A DNA stretch of 64,000 nt from JACJXW01 sp964418125 (GCA_964418125.1 CAYQKY010000016.1:1-64000), one strand, 5' to 3'. Shown: positions 15,996 through 25,546, counted from the first letter of the stretch. Numbers and translations are program-made. Notes: generated from the sequence alone by a model not told the origin.

Positions 15996-17306
15996 TTAGC
16001 AAGACCCCGGGCAAGGAGGGTCCGCCGGCGTATTATCTACATTATTATCCCGCTCCACGTTCGGATAGGGGTAGAAATTACGGGTGCGTTCCGGGTTGTC
16101 ATCCTGGGGGCCGGGCCGGCCAAAGCGGCGGCCGTCCTCCATTTTCATTCCACTCATGTACAGTTCTATACAGCGGTTCTTGTAGATCTCCTGCAGGATG
16201 GCGTCCCGGGTCATCGGCCCGGAGTATGCGGGCAGGTTGGCGTTAACGCCGAAAATGTCATCCGTCTTGGTCAGCACGTTGTCCAGTTCCGTGACGGCAT
16301 CGTCCAGTTTATCCTGGCGGGCGTTGACCTCCGCTTTGATCAGCATAATTTCCCCCGGCAGGTAAACAGGGATCGAGGCATTGTCGGCAGTGAAAAAGCC
16401 CTTGCCGTTTTCGGCATTGGATACGAGGTAAAAGTCGATCCGGCCGTCGGTGGTATCAGGCGCCAGTTCACCCGTCAGGCCGAAGAGTGAATTCATATCG
16501 GCATTCACATCGTAAACGTTTCGTGTGATGAGGGAAGAACGGAATATCGGGTTAGTTATTATGTTGTCAAACCGGAAAACCGACTGGGAAGACAGGTCGA
16601 CGGCATTGGCGGCGGCAAAAGCGGCGTCGAGGTTGCCCAGCATGAGGTTGTAGCGGGCAGTCAGCGCCCGTACGGCATTGGGCAGGTCGATATCCGTCCC
16701 TACAGCGCTGATGATGGCCGGCGACAACGAACCGCTCAATTGGGAAGAAGCTTGCCCCAGTAGGCTGACCGCTTCCTGCAAAGCCGCTTCACGCGTGGAA
16801 AACTGAGCGTCAATTTCGGTTTCGAGCGGGACCTGCTCCCAGAACTGGGCCAGGGTGCCGACGGCCAGTGCATTGAAGAAATTGGCGTAGGCCAGGACGC
16901 TGTTCCGCGTCTGCTCATCAGCGATCACGTCCGGCGCATTGGCCAGTATCTTCTGGGCGTCGGCCCGGATGAGGTTCAGGTTGGTCCAGAGGTTAGTGAT
17001 CACGGCGTTGCTGGGGGCGACGTTGTCGAAACCGTTGCCCAGTTGCGCCAGCTCGGCATTGCCGGCATTGAGGATCACCAGCTCTCCGGTGGTCAGGCCA
17101 TTGGCGGAAACGCCCGCATACAGGCCGCTGGCGCCACCGGCAGTGTAGCGGTATTTAATGCCGTTGATCATACCGATCAGGCCTTCAGAGGAATTGAGAA
17201 CCTGCTCGTCCGTCGCTGCATTGGGGTTGGGTATGTCCTGGTCGCAGGAAACCGCCAGAACCGTCACCGGCAGCAGTAGATATAGGATATATTTTTTGAT
17301 TTTCAT
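15996..17306 (-). CDS. SusD/RagB-family outer-membrane lipoprotein
   Basis: 436 residues from ATG 17306, chosen because the signal peptide and lipobox LAVSC (MKIKKYILYLLLPVTVLAVSC) follow at once; an upstream in-frame ATG at 17342 would put a charged stretch before it. The mature protein is the helical, TPR-like SusD fold that sits as a lid over a SusC barrel and binds the substrate at the cell surface: NGIKYRYTAGG, NLNLIRADAQKIL and the C-terminal KNRCIELYMSGMKMEDGRRFG, which is the standard R-x-x-E-L-x-x-x-G-x-R-x-x-D-x-x-R signature in variant form. 47 nt behind SusC. No glycoside hydrolase accompanies the pair, so the nutrient could be a peptide, nucleoside or small glycan. Confidence 0.88.
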   Translation of the reverse strand: MKIKKYILYLLLPVTVLAVSCDQDIPNPNAATDEQVLNSSEGLIGMINGIKYRYTAGGASGLYAGVSANGLTTGELVILNAGNAELAQLGNGFDNVAPSNAVITNLWTNLNLIRADAQKILANAPDVIADEQTRNSVLAYANFFNALAVGTLAQFWEQVPLETEIDAQFSTREAALQEAVSLLGQASSQLSGSLSPAIISAVGTDIDLPNAVRALTARYNLMLGNLDAAFAAANAVDLSSQSVFRFDNIITNPIFRSSLITRNVYDVNADMNSLFGLTGELAPDTTDGRIDFYLVSNAENGKGFFTADNASIPVYLPGEIMLIKAEVNARQDKLDDAVTELDNVLTKTDDIFGVNANLPAYSGPMTRDAILQEIYKNRCIELYMSGMKMEDGRRFGRPGPQDDNPERTRNFYPYPNVERDNNVDNTPADPPCPGSC

Positions 17307-17353
17307 TACTGAAAGATTTTTGTTTTTGAAATCGCGAACCATTTACCGCCGCC

Positions 17354-20300
17354 TTAGAAGGAAGCATTGATGCCGAACTGAATGATCCTCGGAATGGGCA
17401 CGTTACCGAAATCATCGCCCCGGACGATGCTGCTCTGGCCGGCGGAGTTGGTTTCCGGATCGTAGCCGGAATAATCGTCAAAGGAAATGAGGTTGCGGCC
17501 GACAACATTGACGGTCAGGTTGCTGAACACGTTGCCGATCTTTCCGGCATTGTAGGAAAAGCCGAGCTCGCGCAGTTTGACAAAGGAGCCGTCTTCCACG
17601 TGCTCTTCCTGAATACGCGGGCCTATAAATCCGCCCACGGCAGCCACCCATCCCCGGGGCAATTCACCTCTCAGCTCCTGGTCGGCCATCGGCCCGGCGC
17701 CGACGTTATTGCTGGTGATCTTATTCCAGTTCCAGACATCGAAGCCCCAGATGGCGTCAAACAGTACCCGCATGCCGAATCGCTTGTAGCGGAACTCATT
17801 CAATACGGAGCCCGTCCAGTCCGGGTTGGGGTCGCCCAGTATGGTGCGCACCGGCGTTCCGGAGGGTTGGCCGTCAGCGTCAAACTGAAGCTCTCCGGTT
17901 ACATCGTCCCCTCTGGCCACCTGCGGCAGCATTACCGTCCCATTCGGTGTTTCTACCGGGCGGAGCAGCAGGGTTCCATCCGGGTTGCGGGCGTACTGCA
18001 CGCCGAAGAATACGCCGAGGGGTTCGCCGTCGATGGCGCTCTGGGTGCCGCCGCCGCCGCGAAGCAGAATGCCGGCCCTACCGCCGCCGATGCCGTTCAC
18101 GGTATTCTCGAAGGTGTTATAGGCAACGGAAACATCCCAGTTGAAGTCCTTGGTCCGTACCGGGTTGATGTTCAGCATGAGTTCCAGGCCTTTATTGCTC
18201 ATCTCTCCGATGTTCTCGATAATGCTGGCTCCGCCGCTGGAAGGCGCCAGGTTGCGGTCGAGCAGCAGGTCGGTGATCTCTTGCTCATAATAGGTAACCG
18301 AGAGGCCCAGGCGGTTCCGGAGGAAGCTCAGGTCGGCGCCGAACTCGATCTCCGTTTGCTGCTCAGGGCGGATGCCGGGGTTGCCCAGAGCGGCGCTCGG
18401 CACAATGGCGCTGCGGCCCAGGTAGCCCAGGGTGGCGTAATTGGTAAACCGGGTGAAGGCGCCGATACCGGTCAGGTTGCCGGCCTGCCCGTAGGAGAAG
18501 CGCAACTTGAGGGTGTTCCAGTTATTGGATATACTGGCATTTTTCCAGAAATCCAGTTCGGAAAGCACGAGGCTGGCGCTGGCTTTAGGGTAGAACTGGT
18601 TGCGTTCGTCCACTCCAAACCGGGAAGAACCGTCGATCCGTCCCGCCAGGGTCAGGAAGAGGAAGTTGTTGAAACCGAAGGACTGCTGCAGGAAGTATCC
18701 GTTGATCGTAGCCTCGGCAATGGATTCCCGCGGAGCGGCGAACAGGTTGGTGGCCGCCGCCAGCGTCCTGACGAAAGGCGCCAGGTCCCGCCCCTCGGAC
18801 GAAGAGAAGTCGGAGCGGTCATACCAGATCGAAACGCCGGCAGTGGTCGTCGATTCGATCTTGTCGGTGATGTTGGTGCTGTAGTTGGCGGTAAAGTCGT
18901 TGTTGACCTTGAAAATGCTGGAATTGGCGATGGATACGTAGCCATCGGGGAAGAAAGCGGCGCTCACCCCTGAATAAGGAACTCTCGGCTGGAAGGTATT
19001 GCCGCGAAGGTTGTACGCATCCAGGCCGAGGATGTACTTCAGGGTCAGGCCCTTCATCGGGAACACGCTGAACTGCAGGTCGCCGATAAAGCGGTTGGTA
19101 TTCTGAGTAATGTCGAACCCTTCAATGATCGAAAGGGGGTTCATCCGGACGGGCTCCACGTGAAGCAGGTTGCCGACCTCATCCCTTTCGGTTACATCCC
19201 AGACGTTGTCGATGATGATCATAGAACTGATCGGGCTGAAGAAGTTGTTGCCGTTGGGCAGGTCCTGGGAAGAGCTGTTGGTATAGTTGAGCCCAACCGA
19301 AAGCTTCGCCCAGTCGGCCACGTTCTGGTCAACCCTCAGTTTGGCGCCATACCGCTGAAAGTCCGTATTCCGGAGGATCCCTTCATTTTTGGAATAGCCG
19401 AGGGAGGCGTAATACTTGGTGGTTTCGGTGCCTCCGGAAACGGAGAGGAAGTTGTCCGTTCCCAAAGCTGTCTGGAAAATATTGTCCTGATAATCATAAC
19501 GGGTAACGGGATACTGGTTTTCCACCAGCGGCCCTCCCAGAGCAGACGGCCCGGTGCCGGGATTTTCTTCCTTGGCGGCGGCGCTGCGCAAGTCGGCGAT
19601 CATGGTGAGGCGGTCGCCGGCGGTGAACAGGCGGGGGCTGCCGGGGTAGCCGAAGCGCTGCGAATAGTCGGTGAACTCCAAAGGCTTGCGCAACTCACTG
19701 ACGGAAACAGAGGTGGAAAAGCTGAATTTTGGTTTTCCGGCGGCCCCCCGCTTGGTGAAGATCTGAACGACGCCGTTACTGGCCAGAGAGCCGTAGATAG
19801 CGGCGGCGGCGGCGCCGTTGATCACCTCTATGCGCTCGATGTCATTGGGGTTGATGTCGACCAGGCGGTTCTGGCCGGCCTGAAAGCCCGTTTGCTGAGC
19901 ATCGGCATTGAGGTTAATCACGTTCTGGGAGCTGTTATCCACGATCACCCCATCCACAATGTAGAGCGGGTCGGAAGAACCGTTGATGGTGCTGGCGCCC
20001 CTCAGGCGGATGGACACCCCGCCGGCGGGGTCCCCGCTGTTCTGTGTGATCAGGGCGCCCATTACCTTGCCGGACAGCGCGCCCAGCACGTTGTTGGTGC
20101 CGCTGTTGCTGATCTCTTCCGAACCTACCGTGGAAATGGCGTTACCCAGCTGCTTCCGGCTGGTGGCCGAGGAAACCCCGGTCACCACGACTTCATCCAG
20201 CTGGGCCACGTCCGGCTGCATCTGAACATCCAGCTGAACCAGGTTGGAACCGCTGAAGTCCACCGTTTTCGCCACTGTAGAATACCCCACGTAAGAAAAA

Positions 20301-20551
20301 TTCAACTCGGCGGTGGTAGCCCCTTCCGGCAAAGCCAGAGAGTACTGCCCATTGAGGTCTGTCACTGTCCCGGAAGTACCGCCATCGAGGGTGACGGCAG
20401 CTCCGATGAGGGGCTCGCCGAAATCATCCGTCACCGTACCGGATACAACTGGTATGTTTTGTGCTGCTGCCAGAAGAGGAAGCAGGCCGGCTAAGGCAAC
20501 GAATAATAGGATTCGCCGCCAACTCTGGTTAGTTAATTTTTTAAGGATCAT
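17354..20551 (-). CDS. SusC/RagA-family TonB-linked outer-membrane transporter
   Basis: 1065 residues. Signal peptide (1-30, ending AAAQ), a carboxypeptidase-D-like beta domain (about 35-115: SGTVTDDFGEPLIGAAVTL, GTVTDLNGQYSL), the plug with SRKQLGNAISTV, LSGKVMGALI and the SusC signature DPLYIVDGVIVDN, NDIERIEVINGAAAAAIYG, then a 22-strand barrel ending FGINASF with a terminal Phe for BAM recognition. It imports a substrate presented by SusD using TonB energy. First gene of the SusCD operon, divergent from the DeoR regulator at 20894 with ~340 nt between. Confidence 0.93.
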   Translation of the reverse strand: MILKKLTNQSWRRILLFVALAGLLPLLAAAQNIPVVSGTVTDDFGEPLIGAAVTLDGGTSGTVTDLNGQYSLALPEGATTAELNFSYVGYSTVAKTVDFSGSNLVQLDVQMQPDVAQLDEVVVTGVSSATSRKQLGNAISTVGSEEISNSGTNNVLGALSGKVMGALITQNSGDPAGGVSIRLRGASTINGSSDPLYIVDGVIVDNSSQNVINLNADAQQTGFQAGQNRLVDINPNDIERIEVINGAAAAAIYGSLASNGVVQIFTKRGAAGKPKFSFSTSVSVSELRKPLEFTDYSQRFGYPGSPRLFTAGDRLTMIADLRSAAAKEENPGTGPSALGGPLVENQYPVTRYDYQDNIFQTALGTDNFLSVSGGTETTKYYASLGYSKNEGILRNTDFQRYGAKLRVDQNVADWAKLSVGLNYTNSSSQDLPNGNNFFSPISSMIIIDNVWDVTERDEVGNLLHVEPVRMNPLSIIEGFDITQNTNRFIGDLQFSVFPMKGLTLKYILGLDAYNLRGNTFQPRVPYSGVSAAFFPDGYVSIANSSIFKVNNDFTANYSTNITDKIESTTTAGVSIWYDRSDFSSSEGRDLAPFVRTLAAATNLFAAPRESIAEATINGYFLQQSFGFNNFLFLTLAGRIDGSSRFGVDERNQFYPKASASLVLSELDFWKNASISNNWNTLKLRFSYGQAGNLTGIGAFTRFTNYATLGYLGRSAIVPSAALGNPGIRPEQQTEIEFGADLSFLRNRLGLSVTYYEQEITDLLLDRNLAPSSGGASIIENIGEMSNKGLELMLNINPVRTKDFNWDVSVAYNTFENTVNGIGGGRAGILLRGGGGTQSAIDGEPLGVFFGVQYARNPDGTLLLRPVETPNGTVMLPQVARGDDVTGELQFDADGQPSGTPVRTILGDPNPDWTGSVLNEFRYKRFGMRVLFDAIWGFDVWNWNKITSNNVGAGPMADQELRGELPRGWVAAVGGFIGPRIQEEHVEDGSFVKLRELGFSYNAGKIGNVFSNLTVNVVGRNLISFDDYSGYDPETNSAGQSSIVRGDDFGNVPIPRIIQFGINASF

Positions 20552-20782
20552 ACACTAGGAGTGTTTAGTGAAGAAAATCGTTTTTGAGAAGTTCTCCGCT
20601 TTATCCCCTTTGCCACCTCCCGGGAAGCAGCATTAGCAGGATCAAGCGTATCTTTATGGTTTCGGGGAGGAAAGAAGGGGCGCCAGCAAAGCCCTGGATA
20701 ACCTCTCTTTTCCCTAAATCTAGCACAAAACAATAATTTTTTTTGCATATTTAAGGAAAAAACTACAAAAAGCGAAGCATTA

Positions 20783-20805
20783 TTTGCAATAATTTGCAAT
20801 ATTGC
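20783..20805. promoter_or_regulatory. Possible DeoR operator between SusC and DeoR genes
   Basis: TTTGCAAT occurs twice ten bases apart (20783 and 20793) and runs into a perfect palindrome GCAATATTGC (20796-20805), within the 340-nt gap between divergent SusC and DeoR-family genes. One helical turn between direct repeats fits a dimeric regulator. Binding is inferred. No well-formed TAnnTTTG promoter was found nearby. Confidence 0.35.
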
Positions 20806-20893
20806 CAAAAAGATTACAACTGCAGCTATTGGGGCAAAATATCGGTTTGAGCCCCGGAAGAAGATCACTTTCCGATATTCAAAAAAAATCCTG

Positions 20894-21643
20894 ATGCTAA
20901 AAAAAGAACGCCAGGCACTGATCATGAGAGAAGTCAACATCCGGAATAAGGTGTTGCACGCCGACCTGAGTAAAAAGCTGGCCGTTTCAGAAGATACCAT
21001 CCGGCGGGACCTGCAGGAACTGGCCGATGAGGGCAAGCTGGTCAAGGTGCGCGGAGGCGCCCTGTCCAAGTCGTTCCAGACCAATTCCTACCGGGGAAGC
21101 GAGATCTACAAATACAAGGAGAAAACAGCAATCGCCCGAAAGGCGGTGCCCCTTTTGTCCAACGGCATGCTGGTCCTCATCAGCGGAGGCACCACGACCA
21201 TTGAACTGGCCCGCATCCTGCCCCAGGAGCTGGAAGTGACCTTCTATACCCCCAGCCTGCTGGTGGCCCTCCAACTGGCCGAGCATCCCAATTCCGACAC
21301 CATCTTCATCGGCGGCCGCATTTCCCGCAATGCCAAGATCAGCACCGGTGGGGAGGTCGTCAGCGTCTTGCGCGATATCCGCCCCGACCTCTGCCTGATC
21401 GGCACCAACAGCATCGATGCCCGGATCGGTATCACTGATTCCGACTGGGAAGTGGTAGAAGTCAAAAAGGCCATGATACAGGCCTCCGAAAAAGTAGGCG
21501 TCCTCGCCATTTCCGAAAAGCTGGATAATGCCCAGAAGATCCGCATTGCTCCCATCAATGAGGTCGATTACCTCATTACTGAGCTGGATCCCGATGACCC
21601 GCTGCTGAATCCTTACAGGACTGCGGGCATAAAGGTGATCTAA
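20894..21643 (+). CDS. DeoR/GlpR-family transcriptional regulator
   Basis: 249 residues, full length for the family. The N-terminal winged helix (about 1-58) contains the DeoR signature VSEDTIRRDLQELADEGKLVKVRGGAL; the C-terminal sugar-phosphate-sensing domain (about 75-230) has LISGGTTTIELARIL, FIGGRISRNAKIS and IGTNSIDARIGITDSDWEV. DeoR proteins repress sugar or nucleoside catabolism genes and let go on binding a phosphorylated intermediate. Its divergent position suggests it controls the SusCD pair. The stop codon at 21643 is followed at once by a long fold-back element. Confidence 0.88.
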   Translation: MLKKERQALIMREVNIRNKVLHADLSKKLAVSEDTIRRDLQELADEGKLVKVRGGALSKSFQTNSYRGSEIYKYKEKTAIARKAVPLLSNGMLVLISGGTTTIELARILPQELEVTFYTPSLLVALQLAEHPNSDTIFIGGRISRNAKISTGGEVVSVLRDIRPDLCLIGTNSIDARIGITDSDWEVVEVKKAMIQASEKVGVLAISEKLDNAQKIRIAPINEVDYLITELDPDDPLLNPYRTAGIKVI

Positions 21644-21747
21644 GATGGTTGATTTTTGATGTGCGATTTTTGATTCGTGATTTGGCCCTGCTCACGGAGG
21701 ACATCAAAAATCGCACATCAAAAATCAACCATCAAAAATCAACCATC
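21644..21747. repeat. Fold-back element with word-repeat arms (31-bp perfect stem)
   Basis: Positions 21644-21674 are perfectly complementary to 21703-21733, leaving a 28-nt loop. Each arm consists of near-tandem copies of a ~14-nt word of the GATTTTTGATGTGC type; the right arm carries one more unit up to 21747. It lies exactly between the stop codons of two convergent genes (DeoR, DedA) and overlaps the last codons of the latter, so it probably also works as a two-way terminator. Confidence 0.8.
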
Positions 21748-22386
21748 ACCCCCTCCCCTCCGGTACCTGTCCCATAGCGCTTTCCCGATGCCGTAGGCCA
21801 GCACCAGCAGCAGGGCGGCGATCAGTGCGGAGAAGATCAGGCCATAGTGTTGTTTCACCCAGGGGATTTCCCCGAAGAAAAAACCGGCCAGCATGTAGGC
21901 GGTTATCCAGGCTATGCCTCCCAGGATGTTGTAAGGGGTAAAAAGCCGGAAGGACATGCGGGTGAGGCCGGCGGCAAAGGGCACCAGCGTGCGCATAAAG
22001 GGGAAAAAGCGGCTCAGGGCCACCGCCCAGGGGCCGTAGTGTTCGTGATACCAGTGCGCCCGCTTCAGTTGCCGGGCCCAGACGGTATTTTTCTTCCGGA
22101 AGAAGCGGTGCCCCAGATATTTGCCGATAAAGTAGTTGGAAGTATTGCCGGCTATGGTGGCCACCGACAGGAGGGGCAGGAGGATGGCCAGTTCCAGCGA
22201 GCCGCTGGCGGCAAAAAGGCCGGCGGAGAAAAGCAGCCCGTCGCCGGGAAAAAAAGCGATGACCACCAGGCCCGTCTCGATGAAAATGATGAGGAACAAA
22301 AAGAGGTACACCAGGTTCCCGTACCGGAAGATCAGTTCTCCCAGCATCTGGTCTGCCTGCATCATCCATTCTAAAAACTCTGCCAT
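21739..22386 (-). CDS. DedA-family membrane protein
   Basis: 215 residues, a polytopic inner-membrane protein of the DedA / SNARE-associated (VTT) family. The hallmark FFPGDGLLFSAGLFAA is near residue 45 after the family's first re-entrant segment, followed by the GNTSNYFIGKYLGHRFF motif, the conserved ALSRFFPFMRTLVPFAAGL (R-x-x-P-x-x-R) near 130, and G-G-x-x-W. Members act as lipid scramblases or undecaprenyl-phosphate recycling flippases and affect proton-motive force. Its stop codon is inside the fold-back element shared with the DeoR gene. Confidence 0.9.
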   Translation of the reverse strand: MAEFLEWMMQADQMLGELIFRYGNLVYLFLFLIIFIETGLVVIAFFPGDGLLFSAGLFAASGSLELAILLPLLSVATIAGNTSNYFIGKYLGHRFFRKKNTVWARQLKRAHWYHEHYGPWAVALSRFFPFMRTLVPFAAGLTRMSFRLFTPYNILGGIAWITAYMLAGFFFGEIPWVKQHYGLIFSALIAALLLVLAYGIGKALWDRYRRGGGDG

Positions 22387-22571
22387 GGCCTTGTATTTTT
22401 CCGATAGGAGCTATGGAGAAAACAGGTGGAGATACAATAGAAATGGACTTCACCACCGAACCATTATGGCAGTGTCAGCCCATCTCTATGTATTTCAATG
22501 TGTTTCTACGTTTCTCTCGGGCTCCTCCCGGCAACAATATAGCAATATAACCAAAGGCCATTAATAGCATC

Positions 22572-23573
22572 TCAATTCCCCAGTCCCCCCAACTTCCCAC
22601 TCTGATAATCCATGATCGCCTGCCTGATCTCGGATTCCGAATTCATGACGAAGGGGCCGTGGGCAACGATCGGTTCGTTGTAGGGCTCACCGTGGCAGAA
22701 GACCAGGGTTGCGCCGCTCAGGGCTTTGACGGACAGAGCTTCGCCTTCGTTGGCGAATTCCACCAGCGTGTGTGTCGATGCTTTCTGCCCATTGACTTCT
22801 ACTTCTCCGTTTACCACGTAAAAGAGGATATTGCGTTTTGCCTCTACCTTGGTTTGCAGTTCGCCTCCCTTTTTGAACTCGATGCTGGTGGTGAGAATGC
22901 CCGTCATGGAGGGCACCGGCCCTTCGGTTGGGCCCCATTTGCCGGAGATGAGGTTGACAGTCACCCGGCCGTCATCTACAGGGATAGAAGGAATGCCTTC
23001 CTTTTGCAGGCCGATGTAATTGGGTTCTACCATTTTAAGATGAGAAGGCAGGTTCAGCCAGATCTGTATGACTTCCTCCATACCTCCCTTTTTCCTGAAC
23101 TCGTCGGAAGAGACCTCGGCATGGACCAGGCCGCTGCCGGCCGTCATCCATTGTATGCCTCCGGCGTTGATCACACTTTCGCCGGTCATGGAGTCGCGGT
23201 GCATGATGTCGCCCTGCAGGATGTAGGTCAGCGTCTCGAACCCGCGGTGCGGGTGGGGGCCGAAGGGCAGGCCGTTATTGTTGGGGCCATACTCCTGCGG
23301 GCCATGGTGGTTAAGGAATAGGAACGGGTCGAGATACCGGATGCTGCCGGTAGGCATCGCCCGGTAGGTGATGAGGTCGTCGATGGGGCTGTAAACGGCT
23401 TTGTGCAGTTTTTTGATGGTTCGCATGTCGTCTGGTTTTGAATGATCGGCTGATTTTACGGAAGTGGAATTTACATAAATGGCGCCATCCGTCCTGTCAG
23501 GCAGCTGGCATCCATTTAACAATAAAAACACCAGGGTTAGTTTTGGAAAACAGGTAGCAATGGACATAGGCAT
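22572..23573 (-). CDS. Pirin family protein with lipoprotein-like N terminus
   Basis: Bicupin of the pirin family. The core begins at MRTIKKLHKAVYSP (ATG 23426) and has the metal-site signature FGPHPHRGFETLTYILQGD with the later HRDSMTGE, GIQWMTAGSGLVHAE, i.e. the two His, further His and Glu that bind iron. C-terminal pirin half: LVFCHGEPYNEPIVAHGPFVMN. Cytosolic pirins start at the 23426 codon (284 residues). Here the frame continues upstream with a basic start, a hydrophobic stretch LTLVFLLLNGC and a ~30-residue linker, which reads as a lipoprotein signal (ATG 23573 or 23567), placing the enzyme in an envelope membrane. Both starts are possible. Activity could be quercetinase-like or regulatory. 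Confidence 0.8.
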   Translation of the reverse strand: MPMSIATCFPKLTLVFLLLNGCQLPDRTDGAIYVNSTSVKSADHSKPDDMRTIKKLHKAVYSPIDDLITYRAMPTGSIRYLDPFLFLNHHGPQEYGPNNNGLPFGPHPHRGFETLTYILQGDIMHRDSMTGESVINAGGIQWMTAGSGLVHAEVSSDEFRKKGGMEEVIQIWLNLPSHLKMVEPNYIGLQKEGIPSIPVDDGRVTVNLISGKWGPTEGPVPSMTGILTTSIEFKKGGELQTKVEAKRNILFYVVNGEVEVNGQKASTHTLVEFANEGEALSVKALSGATLVFCHGEPYNEPIVAHGPFVMNSESEIRQAIMDYQSGKLGGLGN

Positions 23574-23821
23574 TAATTTTCGATGTTTTAACATTATTTT
23601 AAAAACTGAGGTAAGGAAAATAAGTTTACAGGCAGGTTCTCTATTTCTCATGAATATTTTTTTCTGAAAAGAGGGGATCCGTTCAAAGCTGGCCGGCCGG
23701 GCCGGTATTTTGGGCGGAGCGAGTTGGAAAAAACGATCTCCGGTGACAAACACCGGCGATACTTTTCGAAGAGGAATAGCCTATTCTTCCGTATCTTCCG
23801 CCGTCAACAAAAACAGAAATT

Positions 23822-25537
23822 ATGGCTTCCCCCCTTCAGTTTTCCGTTATTTTTTTTCTTGGGGCTGTCCTGATGGTTGTAGAACCTCATTATCTTCCGG
23901 CCCAGGAACCTTCACATACCTTCGTGCCCGAATACGCTGAGTTCCCCGAAGATCCCTATGTGCCGGTGGCCAGGGAGGGCCGGCCTTCCTCCCCTGCCCA
24001 CCGCTTTTCCGGCGCCCGGATTGAAACGGTGCAGGTAAACGTCAATGATTTCGGGGAGAACATCATCGGCGATGCTGCCAACGAGCCCTCTATTGCTATC
24101 GACCCTACCAACTCCAACCGCATGATCATCGGCTGGCGGCAGTTCGACACTATCGCCAGCAATTTTCGGCAGGCGGGTTTTGCCTATACTACCGACGGTG
24201 GCCAGAGCTGGACGTTCCCGGGTGTGATCGAGCCGGGCGTATTTCGCTCCGACCCGGTGCTCGACTTCAACACCGGCGGGCAGATCTATTACAACAGCCT
24301 GAGTTCTGATGTTTCGAATTACTTCTGCCATGTGTTCAAGTCAACCGGTAACGGCGCCTGGGATGAGGGGGTATATGCCTTCGGCGGCGATAAGCAATGG
24401 ATGGCCATCGACCGCAGCGGAGGGCCGGGCAATGGACACATTTACGCTCAGTGGAAGCAAAGTTTCAGCGCCTGTTTTCCGGGGAGCCTTACCCGCTCTA
24501 CTGACGGCGGCGCCACCTTTGAAGACTGTGTGGAAACCATGGGCGAGCCCGTCCGCGGCACCCTGGCGGTAGGCCCCGACGGCGAGCTCTATGCCTTCGG
24601 CCAGCAGGGGGGAGGTTTCGTCATCGCCCGCTCTACCAGTGCCAGCGACCCGGCGCTGCCCGTTTTCTGGGGCCTCCACGGCGAAGTGCCGCTGGGCGGC
24701 CCCATCGGCCTTTACGACGGCCCCAACCCGGGCGGCATGCTGGGGCAGGGCTGGGTGGCGGCCGACCCTTCCAGCGGGGAAAACCGCGGCAATGTCTATG
24801 CCCTCTGCTCCGTCAAACGGGCGGATATCGGCGACCCGCTCGACGTCATGTTCAACCGCAGCACCGACGGCGGCCAGACGTGGGGCGAGCCCATCCGCAT
24901 CAATGACGATCTGCCGGGGGATGGCTGGCAGTGGTTCGGCACCCTCTCCGTCGCGCCGAATGGCCGTATCGACGTGGCCTGGCTGGATACCCGCCTGAGC
25001 CCGGGCGGCTTTGCCTCCGCTCTTTTCTACTCCTTTTCCACCGACGGCGGCCTCACCTGGAGCCCCAACGAGCAGCTCTCCGAAGCCTTCGACCCCCACC
25101 TTGGCTGGCCCAACCAGAACAAAATGGGCGACTACTTCCACATGGTGTCCGTCGATGACGGCGCCCACCTGGCCTGGTGCGGCACCTTCAACGGGGAACA
25201 GGATATATACTATAGCTTCATCTCCGCCGAACCGCTGACGGCGGGCCGGGAGCGCCTGAAACCCGCAAAAGAGATACAGGGCTATCCCAACCCTTTCCGT
25301 CAGTCAACGAACATCATTTATATATTGGATGCTCCGGGGAAAGTGCAGCTGAATATTTATAACAACCTGGGGCAATTGGTGCAGGTGCTGGAAAATGGCC
25401 GGAGAACGGCCGGGCAACATACGGCCAGCTGGGATGGTAGCCGGCTACAGGGCGGCCGGGCGCCGGGTGGCGTTTATCTTTTTCAACTTTTGGTAGACGG
25501 GAGCACGGCCGGAATAGAGCGAGTGATGAAACTTTAG
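23822..25537 (+). CDS. BNR-repeat secreted protein with T9SS sorting domain
   Basis: 571 residues. Signal peptide ~1-27 (ending YLPAQ). The body is a six-bladed propeller of sialidase type with Asp-box (BNR) turns: TTDGGQSWTF, STDGGATFEDC, STDGGQTWGEP and STDGGLTWSPN. I do not see the full set of catalytic sialidase arginines plus Tyr/Glu pair, so enzyme activity is uncertain. The last ~85 residues are a T9SS type A sorting domain: GYPNPFRQSTNI, VQLNIYNNLGQLVQ, GRAPGGVYLFQLLVDG. Surface-attached or released. Stands alone, divergent from pirin. Confidence 0.87.
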   Translation: MASPLQFSVIFFLGAVLMVVEPHYLPAQEPSHTFVPEYAEFPEDPYVPVAREGRPSSPAHRFSGARIETVQVNVNDFGENIIGDAANEPSIAIDPTNSNRMIIGWRQFDTIASNFRQAGFAYTTDGGQSWTFPGVIEPGVFRSDPVLDFNTGGQIYYNSLSSDVSNYFCHVFKSTGNGAWDEGVYAFGGDKQWMAIDRSGGPGNGHIYAQWKQSFSACFPGSLTRSTDGGATFEDCVETMGEPVRGTLAVGPDGELYAFGQQGGGFVIARSTSASDPALPVFWGLHGEVPLGGPIGLYDGPNPGGMLGQGWVAADPSSGENRGNVYALCSVKRADIGDPLDVMFNRSTDGGQTWGEPIRINDDLPGDGWQWFGTLSVAPNGRIDVAWLDTRLSPGGFASALFYSFSTDGGLTWSPNEQLSEAFDPHLGWPNQNKMGDYFHMVSVDDGAHLAWCGTFNGEQDIYYSFISAEPLTAGRERLKPAKEIQGYPNPFRQSTNIIYILDAPGKVQLNIYNNLGQLVQVLENGRRTAGQHTASWDGSRLQGGRAPGGVYLFQLLVDGSTAGIERVMKL

Positions 25538-25546
25538 GAAAACCGT

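Noticed and set aside
21644..21747. CRISPR-like array of GATTTTTGAT words
   Set aside because: No spacers of constant size, words too short and imperfect, and the second half is the reverse complement; no cas genes nearby.
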